From NCBI GenBank assembly GCA_047518005.1, contig JAKZRT010000139.1:1-14820 (forward strand): a stretch of DNA of 14,820 nt, read 5' to 3'. The position numbers and the translations under genes are program-made. The DNA comes from JAKZRT01 sp047518005. GTDB lineage: Bacteria > Pseudomonadota > Alphaproteobacteria > Rhodobacterales > Rhodobacteraceae. Of this stretch, positions 1 to 8,800 are shown piece by piece. A model generated the notes under the pieces. That model made no database searches. It worked only from the letters and a program-made list of their open reading frames with translations, and was not told where the DNA came from. Every line of letters starts with the position of its first letter. Position 1 is the stretch's first letter.

Positions 1-1
1 C

Positions 2-121
2 CGGATCTTCAAATCCTACGAAGACATCGTCGCGCTGTGCTGCCAAGCCTGGAACAACCTCATCGACCAACCATGGAAGATCATGTCCCTCGGCATGCGC
101 AAATGGGCGCATGGGTTCTGA
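2..121 (+). CDS. IS630-family transposase, C-terminal fragment (5' end outside window)
   Basis: The window opens inside a reading frame that ends at a TGA at 119-121. The 39 visible residues include IVALCCQAWNNLIDQPWKIM and end WAHGF. This tail is typical of IS630-family (Tc1/mariner-like DDE) transposases in alphaproteobacteria, which cut and paste the element into TA dinucleotides. The catalytic DDE residues lie upstream of the window, so it cannot be said whether the element is intact. The right terminal repeat should lie within a few tens of bases after the stop. A TA occurs at about 137-138, but without the left end I cannot fix the boundary. The next gene starts only three bases after the stop, so its first codons may lie inside the element. 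Confidence 0.8.
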   Translation, partial: RIFKSYEDIVALCCQAWNNLIDQPWKIMSLGMRKWAHGF

Positions 122-124
122 TCA

Positions 125-427
125 ATGACCGTTGGTATAACTGCTGCGATTGCGGCTGTGACCGCGACCGTTCTGAACAACATTGAGAATTATCGCGCTT
201 TTAACGATAGGGCGACGCGTAAGCGGGAAATCCGCGAATTGTATTACGCAGCTTACGTGAAATACAACACGCGCTGGAAAACCGCGGTCCTGCCGCATGG
301 GGCTGCGCCGCAGGCCTGCGTATCAGCTGTACTGTTGCTGGAAAGCCTGGTCATCGAAATGACCACCATTCGACAGCAGGCCGGAGAAACGTCCCCCGGC
401 AAGCCCGATGGAAAGGGCTCGGGTTAG
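125..427 (+). CDS. small protein with an N-terminal hydrophobic segment, possibly 5'-truncated by the IS630 element
   Basis: This is a 100-residue frame. Residues 3-17 (VGITAAIAAVTATVL) form a short hydrophobic helix. A charged helix with many Arg, Glu and Tyr follows (about residues 20-52), then a second moderately hydrophobic stretch (residues 59-80), and a polar Gly/Lys-rich tail. I do not recognise the protein. A membrane helix followed by an Arg/Tyr-rich cytoplasmic helix vaguely resembles the second half of SLATT/DUF4231 membrane proteins of conflict systems; this is a weak inference. No clear ribosome binding site precedes the ATG, and the frame starts right after the transposase stop, so the true N-terminus may have been lost or replaced when the IS inserted. 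The next gene starts 3 bases after its stop, which suggests one operon. Confidence 0.5.
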   Translation: MTVGITAAIAAVTATVLNNIENYRAFNDRATRKREIRELYYAAYVKYNTRWKTAVLPHGAAPQACVSAVLLLESLVIEMTTIRQQAGETSPGKPDGKGSG

Positions 428-430
428 GCC

Positions 431-679
431 ATGGCGATGGTGTCGATCAGAGAACGGATGACCCGCCAATCGCTCGGCTACGATCCCAATTCGCCCAACA
501 ACAATGCCCCTGAAATCCATGCCCGCATATCACCGCAGCCTCGGGCCCGACATCGAAGGTGGGCGAATTTGGCCTCGGACATGACTGGCCAGCGCACCTA
601 TGTCGAACAGCCGACCGAGCGTTCGCCCAGAATTGTGTTGCCGTCGACCCCGCCGCCGGAGTGGATCGACAATGACTGA
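431..679 (+). CDS. hypothetical 82-residue proline-rich protein
   Basis: This frame begins 3 bases after the upstream stop and ends in TGA at 677-679, overlapping the ATG of the ParA-like gene at 672 (shared ATGACTGA). Both arrangements are typical of co-translated genes. A purine-rich AAAGGG at about 413-418 is a rather distant ribosome binding site; an ATG at 437 is an alternative start. The product is basic and polar, with many Asn and Pro (NSPNNNAP at 20-27, STPPPEWIDND at the end), no hydrophobic segment and no recognised domain. It is probably a mostly disordered cytoplasmic protein. Its position directly before the ATPase suggests a partner or adaptor, but that is inference from gene order only. 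Confidence 0.5.
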   Translation: MAMVSIRERMTRQSLGYDPNSPNNNAPEIHARISPQPRARHRRWANLASDMTGQRTYVEQPTERSPRIVLPSTPPPEWIDND

Positions 680-1907
680 AAACCGGGCTCCGGCCGAGAT
701 CATCTCGATCGCCAGCGGCAAAGGCGGCACCGGCAAGACATTGTTGCTGGCCAGCCTGGCCTACGCATTGCGGCGCGCCGGGCACCAGGTTCTTGTGGTC
801 GATTTTGATCTGGCGACCGAGGGCCTTTCACATTTTGTTCTAGGCGACGACGGCGTTAGGAGGATCGCCGAATTTCGCACCGAGAACACGGTTTCGGGAT
901 TTATTCAGAACTTTGAAACCGACATAGGCACGGTGCCATTGCTGGAGCCGCGAACGATCAACCGGGGCACCGATCAGGAAATCATCTACGAGGCCGTTAT
1001 CTCGGGTCGGGGCCTTTATGGCGATATAGCCGACGCGGTTGAAGCCAAGGACACCGCCCAAAAAGGCACGGACGACAACACGCGGGCGGCAGTCAAGGCG
1101 ATATTCGAGCGCCTGCGTCCGATGCCCTACGATTATATCCTGATCGACACGCGCGGCGGATTCAGTCTGCTGACGACCTATGTCTGCGCGCTGTCGCACA
1201 GTTACATTCTGGTGACCGAGCCGACGACCGCCTCGCTCTATCAAAACCGAAAATTGCAGGACCGTATCCTTGACGAGGCCGAACAGGACAAACTGCGGCC
1301 GGTATTGCGCGGAGCGATCGTTAACAAGGCGGTTCGCGATGTGGAACCCAAGTTGGACAATGATGGTCAGCTGGTCTTTGACGCCGACGAGATCGAGCGT
1401 CGGTTCCGCGGCGATCTGGCGCAGGAACTGGGCACCGAGGTCCACAACACTTATGGTATCCCCTCGGACCTTGCAGCGGTCGAAACCTATGCGTTCCAGC
1501 GAATACCGTTCTCCCACGCCCGCGGCAGCCTGTTTTCGCTGACAACGATCGACGCGTTCTCGGGCCTGATGGGGACGGTGACCGTGGAATGGGACGTGAA
1601 AAGGCTGAATATGTGGAACAGCCTGGTCAAGGAAATGCGCGCCGCGACCGTAAAGGCGTACGCCGACGCCGCGGCAGAATTTGAAAACCAGGTGACCTCG
1701 CGCGCCAGTGACAAATCGCAGGCCGCTCTGGTCAGGCAGTCGCACGAGCACGCGCAAAAGCGAAGGAATGCCGTGATCCAGACCGGGATCGCGTCGCTGA
1801 TCGTGGGATGGGTAGTCTTGCTCTTTGCCCTCTCAGCGGGCTTGCTGCCCGCCAGCACCACACAAATTATCAATAATTGGACAGGGGGGGCGACCTATGC
1901 GGACTAG
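672..1907 (+). CDS. ParA/MinD-like P-loop ATPase with C-terminal transmembrane helix
   Basis: The 411-residue product starts at the ATG at 672, because the P-loop then sits 15 residues from the N-terminus, as in the family; an in-frame ATG at 600 adds an unlike extension. The deviant Walker A motif SGKGGTGKT (residues 15-23, signature Lys17 and Lys22) is followed by the switch region VVDFDLATEG (42-51) and Walker B YDYILIDTRGG (153-163). The DTRGG resembles the DSRTG motif seen in ParA-like NTPases of some conflict systems. Residues about 200-370 are an extra charged, helical region. A hydrophobic helix at about 369-391 anchors the protein, leaving some 20 residues probably on the periplasmic side. 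Canonical ParA and MinD lack such an anchor, and no parB, minC or minE neighbour is seen. A role in positioning or regulating a membrane complex is inferred. It overlaps both neighbouring genes. Confidence 0.85.
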   Translation: MTENRAPAEIISIASGKGGTGKTLLLASLAYALRRAGHQVLVVDFDLATEGLSHFVLGDDGVRRIAEFRTENTVSGFIQNFETDIGTVPLLEPRTINRGTDQEIIYEAVISGRGLYGDIADAVEAKDTAQKGTDDNTRAAVKAIFERLRPMPYDYILIDTRGGFSLLTTYVCALSHSYILVTEPTTASLYQNRKLQDRILDEAEQDKLRPVLRGAIVNKAVRDVEPKLDNDGQLVFDADEIERRFRGDLAQELGTEVHNTYGIPSDLAAVETYAFQRIPFSHARGSLFSLTTIDAFSGLMGTVTVEWDVKRLNMWNSLVKEMRAATVKAYADAAAEFENQVTSRASDKSQAALVRQSHEHAQKRRNAVIQTGIASLIVGWVVLLFALSAGLLPASTTQIINNWTGGATYAD

Positions 1908-2499
1908 GACTTTGGCGATTTTCGGCACCGGTTGTGCGGCGGCGATGGTATCTTTCGCATCGGCTCAGTCGCTGGCGGAAAGCGGTGCCGTTACGCTGCC
2001 GTTTCCTATAGTTTCTGGAGAACCGATCAGCGCCAGTGGTCTCAATGCTAATTTCGCATTCCTTTTGGACCGCATCCAGCAATTGGAATCCGACCTTCAG
2101 GATTTTCAATCATTCTTCGATGACCGCGCGAATGAGCTGACCGATTTTCTTGCGGCGACACAGCGCGCGACGTTCAGGGGCGCGGTGGTCGCTTTCAACC
2201 GCAGCGAGAAGACCGATGGCGACGTTTGTCCGCCCGGTTGGCGCCCCTTTGAGCCCGCTGGGGGGCGATTTATTGTCGGAGCCGGGTTGCACCGCAACCA
2301 AGACGCCAACGGAACGCTGCTTGATTCTTACCCGTCATACGCAGGCGACCCGGAGGCGGCCGTGGGCGGTGAGGCATCTGGCAGACTGGTGGCTAGCGAC
2401 GTGTTCGAGACCGATCCGAAGTTCATTGCCAAGCATAGCCTAACCGGGGCGAACATCCCGCCCTATGTCGCGCTTTATTACTGTTGGTTTGACGGCTAG
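1897..2499 (+). CDS. secreted protein with coiled coil and tail-collar-like C-terminal domain
   Basis: The 200-residue product starts at the ATG at 1897, eleven bases inside the ParA-like gene, behind a G-rich ribosome binding site (seven Gs at 1884-1890). Residues 1-23 are a signal peptide: basic start, hydrophobic core, cleavage near ASA-Q at 21-24, so it is exported through the inner membrane. The motif SGEPISASGLNANFAFLLDR (40-59) leads into a short coiled coil (about 55-90), a segment seen in surface and fibre-like proteins. The C-terminal half has VCPPGWRPF (110-118), GGRFIVGAG (122-130) and NIPPYVALYYC (186-196), which resemble phage tail-collar or short-fibre domains. Cys111 and Cys196 could form a disulfide. 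It may trimerise at the envelope, possibly touching the periplasmic tail of the ATPase; both points are inference. Confidence 0.75.
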   Translation: MRTRTLAIFGTGCAAAMVSFASAQSLAESGAVTLPFPIVSGEPISASGLNANFAFLLDRIQQLESDLQDFQSFFDDRANELTDFLAATQRATFRGAVVAFNRSEKTDGDVCPPGWRPFEPAGGRFIVGAGLHRNQDANGTLLDSYPSYAGDPEAAVGGEASGRLVASDVFETDPKFIAKHSLTGANIPPYVALYYCWFDG

Positions 2500-2507
2500 G
2501 CGCTGTG

Positions 2508-3377
2508 TTAATCGTCCAGCAACTGCTCCAGATAAAGCCCATAGTCGTTCTTGCCGTATCTTTTGGCCGCCGCCGCCAGATCGCTGCGACTGATCCAACC
2601 GCGTCCAAAGGCAATTTCGTCGGGTGATCCGGTCTGCAGTCCCTGCCGCACTGTCAACGTGCGCACAAAGTTCGAGGCATCCAGCAACGACGCATGGGTG
2701 CCGGTATCCAGCCAGGCATATCCCCGCCCAAGCCGCTCGACGGTCAGCTGATCGCGCCTCAGATACATTTCCAAAAGCGAGGCGATCTCCAATTCGCCCC
2801 GGTCCGAGGGTTTGACCTGTCTGGCCATTTCGGGCGCATTGCCGTCCAGGAAATAAAGCCCGGTCACCGCATAGTTTGACGGCGGCACTTTGGGCTTTTC
2901 GATGATCGCACGCACTTTGTCGCCTTCATAGTCGACAACGCCGTAACGTTCAGGGTCGGCGACGCGATAGCCAAAGACCGTGCCACCAACGGTCCGCTGA
3001 TCGGCGCGGGCCAACAGCTCAGGCAGCCCGTGGCCGAAAAAGATGTTGTCCCCCAGAACCATGGCCGAAGGCGCGCCGGCCAGATAATCCTCGGCCAGAA
3101 TATAGGCCTGGGCCAGACCATCGGGCGACGGCTGTTCGATCCAGGTGATGCGCAGCCCCCATTGCCCGCCATCGCCGATCAGCCTTTGAAACTGGGCCTG
3201 GTCTTGGGGCGTGGTGATGATGGCGATATCGCGGATGTCCGACAGCATCAGCGCGCTGAGCGGATAATAAACCATCGGTTTGTCATAAAGCGGCAACAGC
3301 TGCTTGGACACGGCCATGGTCAGCGGATAAAGCCGGGTGCCGGATCCGCCTGCCAGTATAATACCCTTGCGTTGCAT
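2508..3377 (-). CDS. rmlA: glucose-1-phosphate thymidylyltransferase RmlA
   Basis: The 289-residue enzyme joins dTTP and glucose-1-phosphate to give dTDP-glucose, the first step of dTDP-L-rhamnose synthesis in the cytoplasm. The N-terminus GIILAGGSGTRLYPLT is the nucleotidyltransferase signature, and KQLLPLYDKPMVYYPLS, VLGDNIFFGHG (metal-binding Asp), VIEKPK-like IIEKPKVPPSNYAVTGLY and WLDTGTH are classic RmlA blocks. The length matches the family (about 290). The ATG at 3377 shares one base with the manB stop (TGATG); a TTG one codon earlier is possible but less likely. It is the last gene of the rmlD-manB-rmlA operon and converges on the secreted-protein gene with only 8 bases between them. 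No clear terminator hairpin is visible there. Confidence 0.96.
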   Translation of the reverse strand: MQRKGIILAGGSGTRLYPLTMAVSKQLLPLYDKPMVYYPLSALMLSDIRDIAIITTPQDQAQFQRLIGDGGQWGLRITWIEQPSPDGLAQAYILAEDYLAGAPSAMVLGDNIFFGHGLPELLARADQRTVGGTVFGYRVADPERYGVVDYEGDKVRAIIEKPKVPPSNYAVTGLYFLDGNAPEMARQVKPSDRGELEIASLLEMYLRRDQLTVERLGRGYAWLDTGTHASLLDASNFVRTLTVRQGLQTGSPDEIAFGRGWISRSDLAAAAKRYGKNDYGLYLEQLLDD

Positions 3378-4762
3378 CAATTTCCTTTTCCGGCCGCTGA
3401 TCCACTCAGATGGCCTTCGATGAATTTCACTTTTTCACTCAACAGATCGGCGTCGCCCCGGGTTTCGACGTTCAGACGCAACAATGGTTCGGTGTTCGAG
3501 GCGCGCAGGTTCATGCGCCAGTCGGCGAAAGTCAGGCTGACACCATCCAACTCGTCAACCTCTTGCGCATCAGGCCCCAAAAGGTCGCGCAGCGCCGCAA
3601 TTTCTGCTGCCGGATCGACGACGCGAAAGTTGATCTCGCCCGAGGACGGAAACCGCGCCTTCAGATCGGCCACCAGTTCCGACAGCGGCTTGCCCGCCCG
3701 TGACATCTGCTGAACCACCTTCAGCCAGGGGATCATGCCCGTATCGCAGTAATAGAAGTCGCGGAAATAGTGATGCGCCGACATCTCGCCGCCATAGACG
3801 GCGCGGGTGCGGCGCATCTGCGCTTTCATGAACGCATGCCCGACCTTTGAGACCGCCGCGCTCCCGCCCGCCGCTTTGACAATATCTTGCGTGGCCCAGA
3901 CGACACGCGGGTCGTGGACAATGGTCGCCTCGGGCTCGTCGTTCAGCGCCGCCCGGGCCAGCAGAGCCACAACATATTCGCCGTCAACAAACCCGCCCGT
4001 CTGGTCGAAAAAGAAACAGCGGTCAAAATCACCGTCCCAGGCAACACCCAGATCGGCCCCCGCCGCCCGCACCGCGTCCTCGGTAACGCCACGATTTTCG
4101 GGCAACAGCGGGTTTGGGATGCCATTGGGAAAGGTCCCGTCGGCCTCCCAGAAATGCCGGATGAACGTCAGGGGCGAACCGCGCTTTGCCAGCTCGTCAG
4201 CGATGGCGTCAAATGCCGGGCCCGCAGTCCCGTTGCCGGCGTTGACCAGCACTTTCAGGGGGGCCAGGGCCGCCGCATCAACAAAGTCAGCGACGGCGCT
4301 GGCATAATGCAGGCGCATGTCGTGATAGGTATAGCTGCCCTCGTCGCCGCCGGGCACAGCCTCGCCAGCCGCCTCGGCGGCCAGGCGGATATCGTTGAAT
4401 TCGGTTTCGGGGTCCAGCGGGCGCGACGACGGTCCGACCAGCTTCATGCCATTGTAATCGATCGGGTTGTGCGAGGCGGTGACCATGATCCCGCCACCTG
4501 CCTTCAGCCTGCCGGTGGCAAAATAGACCTCTTCAGAGCCGCAAAGCCCGATGTCGATCACGTCGACGCCTTCGGCCCGCAGCCCCTCGACAAGGGCTGC
4601 CGAAAGCTCGGTGCCCGAGGTGCGCACATCGCGCCCCACGACCACTTCTGCGGGGCGCAGGACCCGCGCAAACCCCAGCCCGATCCGGCGCGCGACGCTG
4701 GCATCGATATCGACCCCAAGCCGCCCGCGCACATCATAACTTTTGAAGCAGGTCAGGGTCAT
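3377..4762 (-). CDS. manB: phosphomannomutase/phosphoglucomutase (ManB/CpsG type)
   Basis: The 461-residue protein belongs to the alpha-D-phosphohexomutase family and interconverts hexose 6- and 1-phosphates. It opens LTCFKSYDVRG like enterobacterial CpsG/ManB. The phosphoserine loop TASHNP is at residues 95-100 (catalytic Ser97), the metal site DGDFDR at 243-248, the sugar-specificity loop GGEMSAHHYF at 324-333, and the phosphate-binding RASNTEP near the C-terminus. The sequence looks more like phosphomannomutase, giving mannose-1-phosphate for GDP-mannose, but dual-specific enzymes also make the glucose-1-phosphate used by RmlA, which would explain its place between rmlD and rmlA. The ATG at 4762 is chosen because it overlaps the rmlD stop by 4 bases (ATGA). 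An upstream extension to 4852 would run deep into rmlD. Confidence 0.93.
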   Translation of the reverse strand: MTLTCFKSYDVRGRLGVDIDASVARRIGLGFARVLRPAEVVVGRDVRTSGTELSAALVEGLRAEGVDVIDIGLCGSEEVYFATGRLKAGGGIMVTASHNPIDYNGMKLVGPSSRPLDPETEFNDIRLAAEAAGEAVPGGDEGSYTYHDMRLHYASAVADFVDAAALAPLKVLVNAGNGTAGPAFDAIADELAKRGSPLTFIRHFWEADGTFPNGIPNPLLPENRGVTEDAVRAAGADLGVAWDGDFDRCFFFDQTGGFVDGEYVVALLARAALNDEPEATIVHDPRVVWATQDIVKAAGGSAAVSKVGHAFMKAQMRRTRAVYGGEMSAHHYFRDFYYCDTGMIPWLKVVQQMSRAGKPLSELVADLKARFPSSGEINFRVVDPAAEIAALRDLLGPDAQEVDELDGVSLTFADWRMNLRASNTEPLLRLNVETRGDADLLSEKVKFIEGHLSGSAAGKGN

Positions 4763-5613
4763 GCGATCACGTCCAGTTCTTCCAAGACCCGCCTCAGACC
4801 CAGACGCCAGTTCGGGCGCGCCAGCCCAAAGACGCGGTCGGTCAGGCCGCAATCCAGCCGCGAATTGCCCGGCCGCCGCGCCTTGGTTGGATACTCGGCA
4901 GTGGATATATCTTTGACGTTCACCCGCTTGCCCGCAAGGCGAAATATTTCGCGCGCAAATTCGGCCCAGCTGACATCGGGCGCACCGGTAAAATGGTAAA
5001 TGCCACCGAGGGCGTCGTTGTCGGTCAGAGCCTGGGCGATGGTGACGCAGGCCGCCGCGATGGCGCTGGCCGCGGTCGGCCCGCCGATCTGATCGGCCAC
5101 AACCGACACCTCGTTTCGCGTCTCAGACAGCCGCAGCATCGATTTGACAAAGTTGGCCCCATGGGCCGAGAAAACCCAGCTTGTCCGCAAAATAGCATGC
5201 GCCCCGCCTGCGGCGCGCACAGCCTTTTCGCCGGCCAACTTGGTTCTGCCATAGGCCCCCAGCGGTGCGGTCGGGTGGTCGGGCGGGAACGGCGCGCTGC
5301 CGTTTCCGTCGAAGACGTAATCGGTGGACAGATGAACCAACGGAATGGAGAGTTCCGTGCAGGCCAGCGCCATAGCCCCGGGACCCGCCGCGTTCACCGC
5401 CAGAGCCTGGTCTTCGTGATCCTCGGCGGCATCGACGCCAGTCCAGGCAGCGGCGTTGACCACCGCGTCGGGCCGCAACGTGCGGATGCGCGCGGCCAGC
5501 GCTGACGGATCGGTCAGATCAGCATCCTGGCGGCTCAGAAAATGAGCGTCCGGCACGACCCGGGCCAATTCGCGCGCAACTTGCCCGGTCTGACCGAAAA
5601 TCAATAAATCCAT
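4759..5613 (-). CDS. rmlD: dTDP-4-dehydrorhamnose reductase RmlD
   Basis: The 284-residue cytoplasmic enzyme carries out the last step of dTDP-L-rhamnose synthesis, the NAD(P)H-dependent reduction of dTDP-4-keto-L-rhamnose. The Rossmann motif is IFGQTGQVARELA (residues 5-17). Other family marks are VVNAAAWTGVDAAED (51-65), LSTDYVFDG (95-103) and the catalytic YGRTK (Tyr121, Lys125), with RTSWVFSAHGANFVKSML further on. Its length fits RmlD (about 290). It is the first gene of the rmlD-manB-rmlA operon, with a likely promoter at 5650-5677. The usual partners rmlB and rmlC are absent here, so the pathway must be completed elsewhere in the genome. Confidence 0.95.
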   Translation of the reverse strand: MDLLIFGQTGQVARELARVVPDAHFLSRQDADLTDPSALAARIRTLRPDAVVNAAAWTGVDAAEDHEDQALAVNAAGPGAMALACTELSIPLVHLSTDYVFDGNGSAPFPPDHPTAPLGAYGRTKLAGEKAVRAAGGAHAILRTSWVFSAHGANFVKSMLRLSETRNEVSVVADQIGGPTAASAIAAACVTIAQALTDNDALGGIYHFTGAPDVSWAEFAREIFRLAGKRVNVKDISTAEYPTKARRPGNSRLDCGLTDRVFGLARPNWRLGLRRVLEELDVIA

Positions 5614-5649
5614 AACCCGCCTGCCAAACCATGTGCGTCGCGCGCCAAA

Positions 5650-5677
5650 AGATTAGCGCCTGCCACATCCTCTGCAA
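5650..5677 (-). promoter_or_regulatory. likely sigma70-type promoter of the rmlD-manB-rmlA operon
   Basis: On the minus strand a -35 box TTGCAG (5677-5672) and a -10 box TAATCT (5655-5650) are separated by 16 bases. Transcription would start near 5643, about 30 bases before the rmlD ATG at 5613, with a weak AGGCGGG ribosome binding site between. It was identified by eye only. The rest of the 192-base gap between putA and rmlD shows no convincing gene and no clear terminator for putA. Confidence 0.5.
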
Positions 5678-5805
5678 GCCCAATTTGGTTAACGTTGGCC
5701 GCTGTGATTATTCGCAATCCTTCGCCCGCAACCACTGGTGAATCGAGCGCCAGCGCCCCTTACCCCGTGGCGACGCGGAACGCGGCGCAATTCGCTGCCC
5801 CGAGA

Positions 5806-8800
5806 TCACTCGGCCGCTGCCAGCAATCGGGTATTGCCGCCAGCCGCGGTGGTGTCGATAGACAGGTGCCGCTCCACCGTCGCCAGACGCGCCAGATCAA
5901 AGCCGGTGGCAAGCAGAACAATCGGCCCGTCGCGGTCTGCCAGCGCCTGTCTGATTTGTGTCAGACGCTGGTCTGCGGACCAATCGGCGACCAGATCAAA
6001 GCCATGAAGACCGGTCAGCGTTTCGGGGGACAACAGACCGGGTACGCCCTCGCCCGCTCCCAGCCCCGGCGCAACCGCCAGCGCCGCGCAGCCGGTGCCA
6101 CGCGCAACCCGCGCCTGTTCGCGCGCCGCTGCGGCGGTGGGGCCCAGGCACAGGACCGCGCCGCGCCCAAACAGGCTCAGCCGGTTTGACTCGCCCGTCG
6201 GTCCCGGCATGTCTTGGGTCGCGCGCGGGCCTGGCCTGGCCGCCAGGTCCCGCAGCGCCAGGCGAACTGCCTTGGCATCAGCCATCGGGCCAGCGTCCGG
6301 CGCAGCGATCCGGGGTCGCGCCGTCGCGCACAGACGCGGCAGATATTGCGGGCCTCCGGCCTTGGGGCCGGTCCCGGAAAGCCCCTCGCCACCAAAAGGT
6401 TGGCTTTCGACGACAGCGCCGATCTGGTTGCGGTTGATATAGATGTTGCCGACCTTCAGGCGCGCGGTCACCTGCGCCACCCGGTCATCGATGCGGCTGT
6501 GCATCCCGAAGGTCAGGCCAAAGCCGCGCGCGTTGATCGCGTCGACAACCCCATCCAGCCCGTCAACGGCATAGGTGGCGATGTGCAACACCGGACCAAA
6601 GACCTCGCGGGCGAGGTCTTGGATACCCGACACTTTGATCAGGGCCGCGGCCACGAAGTGCCCGGCATCGGGCGCGGCCAACCGGTGCAAGACCCGGTCG
6701 CCCTGTGCCTCGACATAGTCATTTATCGACCTCGCCGACGCGTCATCGATCACCGGACCCACGTCCGTCGACAGCGCCCACGGGTCGCCCAGGCGCAATT
6801 CGTCCATCGCGCCGGTCAGCATGTCAGTGAAACTATCGGCGACGTCTTCCTGCACATAAAGCATCCGCAATGCCGAACACCGCTGGCCGGCCGATTGAAA
6901 CGCCGAGGTCACGATATCGCGCACCGCCTGCTCGGGAAGCGCCGTGCTGTCCACGATCATCGCGTTCAGCCCGCCGGTTTCAGCGATCAGCGCCGCGTCG
7001 GGGGCCAGATGGTCGGCCATCGCCCGGTTGATGCCCTGCGCTGTTGCGGTCGATCCGGTGAATGCGACCCCGCTGATCGCCGGGTTCGCCACCATCGCCG
7101 CACCGACCTCGCGCCCCTGGCCCGGCAAAAACTGCAACGCACTTCGCGGAACGCCCGCCGCGTGCATCAACTGAACTGCGCGGAACGCCACCAGCGGCGT
7201 CGCTTCGGCGGGTTTGGCAATCACCGCGTTTCCAGCAGCCAGCGCCGCCGCGATCTGGCCGGTAAAAATGGCCAGCGGAAAGTTCCAGGGCGAGATCGCG
7301 GCGATGGTGCCGCGCGCCGGCGCGTCAAGCGTGGCGGCCTGCGCCGCATAGTACCGAAGGAAATCCACCGCCTCGCGCAACTCGGAAACCGCGTCGGGAA
7401 GGCATTTCCCGGCCTCGCGCGCCAACAGCGCGAAGAACTCGCCCGAATGCGCCTCGTAAAACGCCGCGGCTCGGCTCAGGATTTCGGCCCGTTTGGAAAC
7501 CTCGGCATCCCACGATCTGGCCGCCTCAACCGCCCTTGCCGCGACCGCGCGCGACGCCAGTTGCACATGGCCAACCACCAGAGCCGGATCGGCAGGGTTG
7601 GTGACGGCGCGCCGATCGGCGTCCGCGGATGCCACAGCCAGAAGCGGCTCCGCCATCCATTCTGTGTCTTTGAATTTGTCGCGGTGGCCATCGATTGCTG
7701 CCAGATCCAAAGCGTCGGTCAGCTCCCACCCTTCGGCGTTGCCGCGCGCTTTGCCGAAAAGCTGTGCCGGCAGCACGACACCCGGTGCCGGACGGGCCAG
7801 CGCCAGCGGCAAGGCGTCGAACGGATCAGCCGCCGCCGCTTCGGGGGCAACGCCCGCGTCAAGCAACTGATGGACAAACGAAGAATTCGCGCCGTTCTCC
7901 AAAAGCCTGCGGACCAGATAGGCCAACAGGTCGCGGTGCGCGCCGACCGGGGCATAAACCCGGTGCCGGGTGCCCGCATCGGCGCGCACCAGATCGTGCA
8001 GCACCGCGCCCATTCCGTGCAGGCGCTGAAACTCAAAATCGCGGCTTTTGCCCGCCATTTCGAATATCGCGGCCATGGTATGCGCATTATGCGTTGCGAA
8101 TTGCGGGTAAATCCGGTCGGTCATCGTCAAAAGCTTGGCTGCCAGACACAAGTACGCCGCATCGGTCGCGACCTTGCGCGTGAAGACCGGAAAGCCAGAC
8201 AGGCCGGCCACTTGCGCGCGTTTGATTTCACTGTCCCAATAGGCCCCTTTCACCAACCGCAGCGTCACCTTGCGGTCGAGCGTCCGCGCCAGCGCATAGA
8301 ACCAGTCGATCACCCGCCCGGCCCGCTGACCATAGGCCTGGACCACGATGCCAAAGCCATCCCAGCCTGCCAGCGCCGCGTCGGCCAGAGCCGTCTGAAT
8401 GACATCCAGCGACAATTCCAGCCGGTCCGCCTCTTCGGCGTCGATATTCAGCCCTATCCGCGCATCCGCCGCGGCACGGGCGAGTTCGACAAGGCGTGGG
8501 ACCAATTCGTCCAACACGCGCGCGTGTTGCGCGACCTCGTATCGCGGATGCAACGCCGAAAGTTTGATCGATATCCCCGGCGCATCGGCGATCGAGGCGA
8601 CCGGTTCCTTTGCCAGACGCGCGATCGCCGCAGCGTAAGCCTGGAAATAGGCGTCGGCGTCGGTACGCGTAAGCGCCGCCTCGCCCAGCATGTCGAACGA
8701 ATGGGTGACTTCGGGCGACTTCTTGCCCCGCCGGATCGCCGCGTCGATGGTTTCGCCCAGCACGAACTGCTGGCCCAGCTCTTTCATCGCGCGGCCCACG

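Noticed and set aside
600..671. Extended N-terminus of the ParA-like protein
   Set aside because: The extra 24 residues are Arg/Pro-rich, overlap the upstream gene in another frame, and displace the P-loop from its usual N-terminal position.
840..1757. Open frame of 305 codons on the minus strand
   Set aside because: It is antisense to the ParA-like gene, which has clear Walker motifs; the antisense product has none.
3887..4999. Open frame of 370 codons on the plus strand
   Set aside because: It is antisense to manB and rmlD; same compositional artefact.
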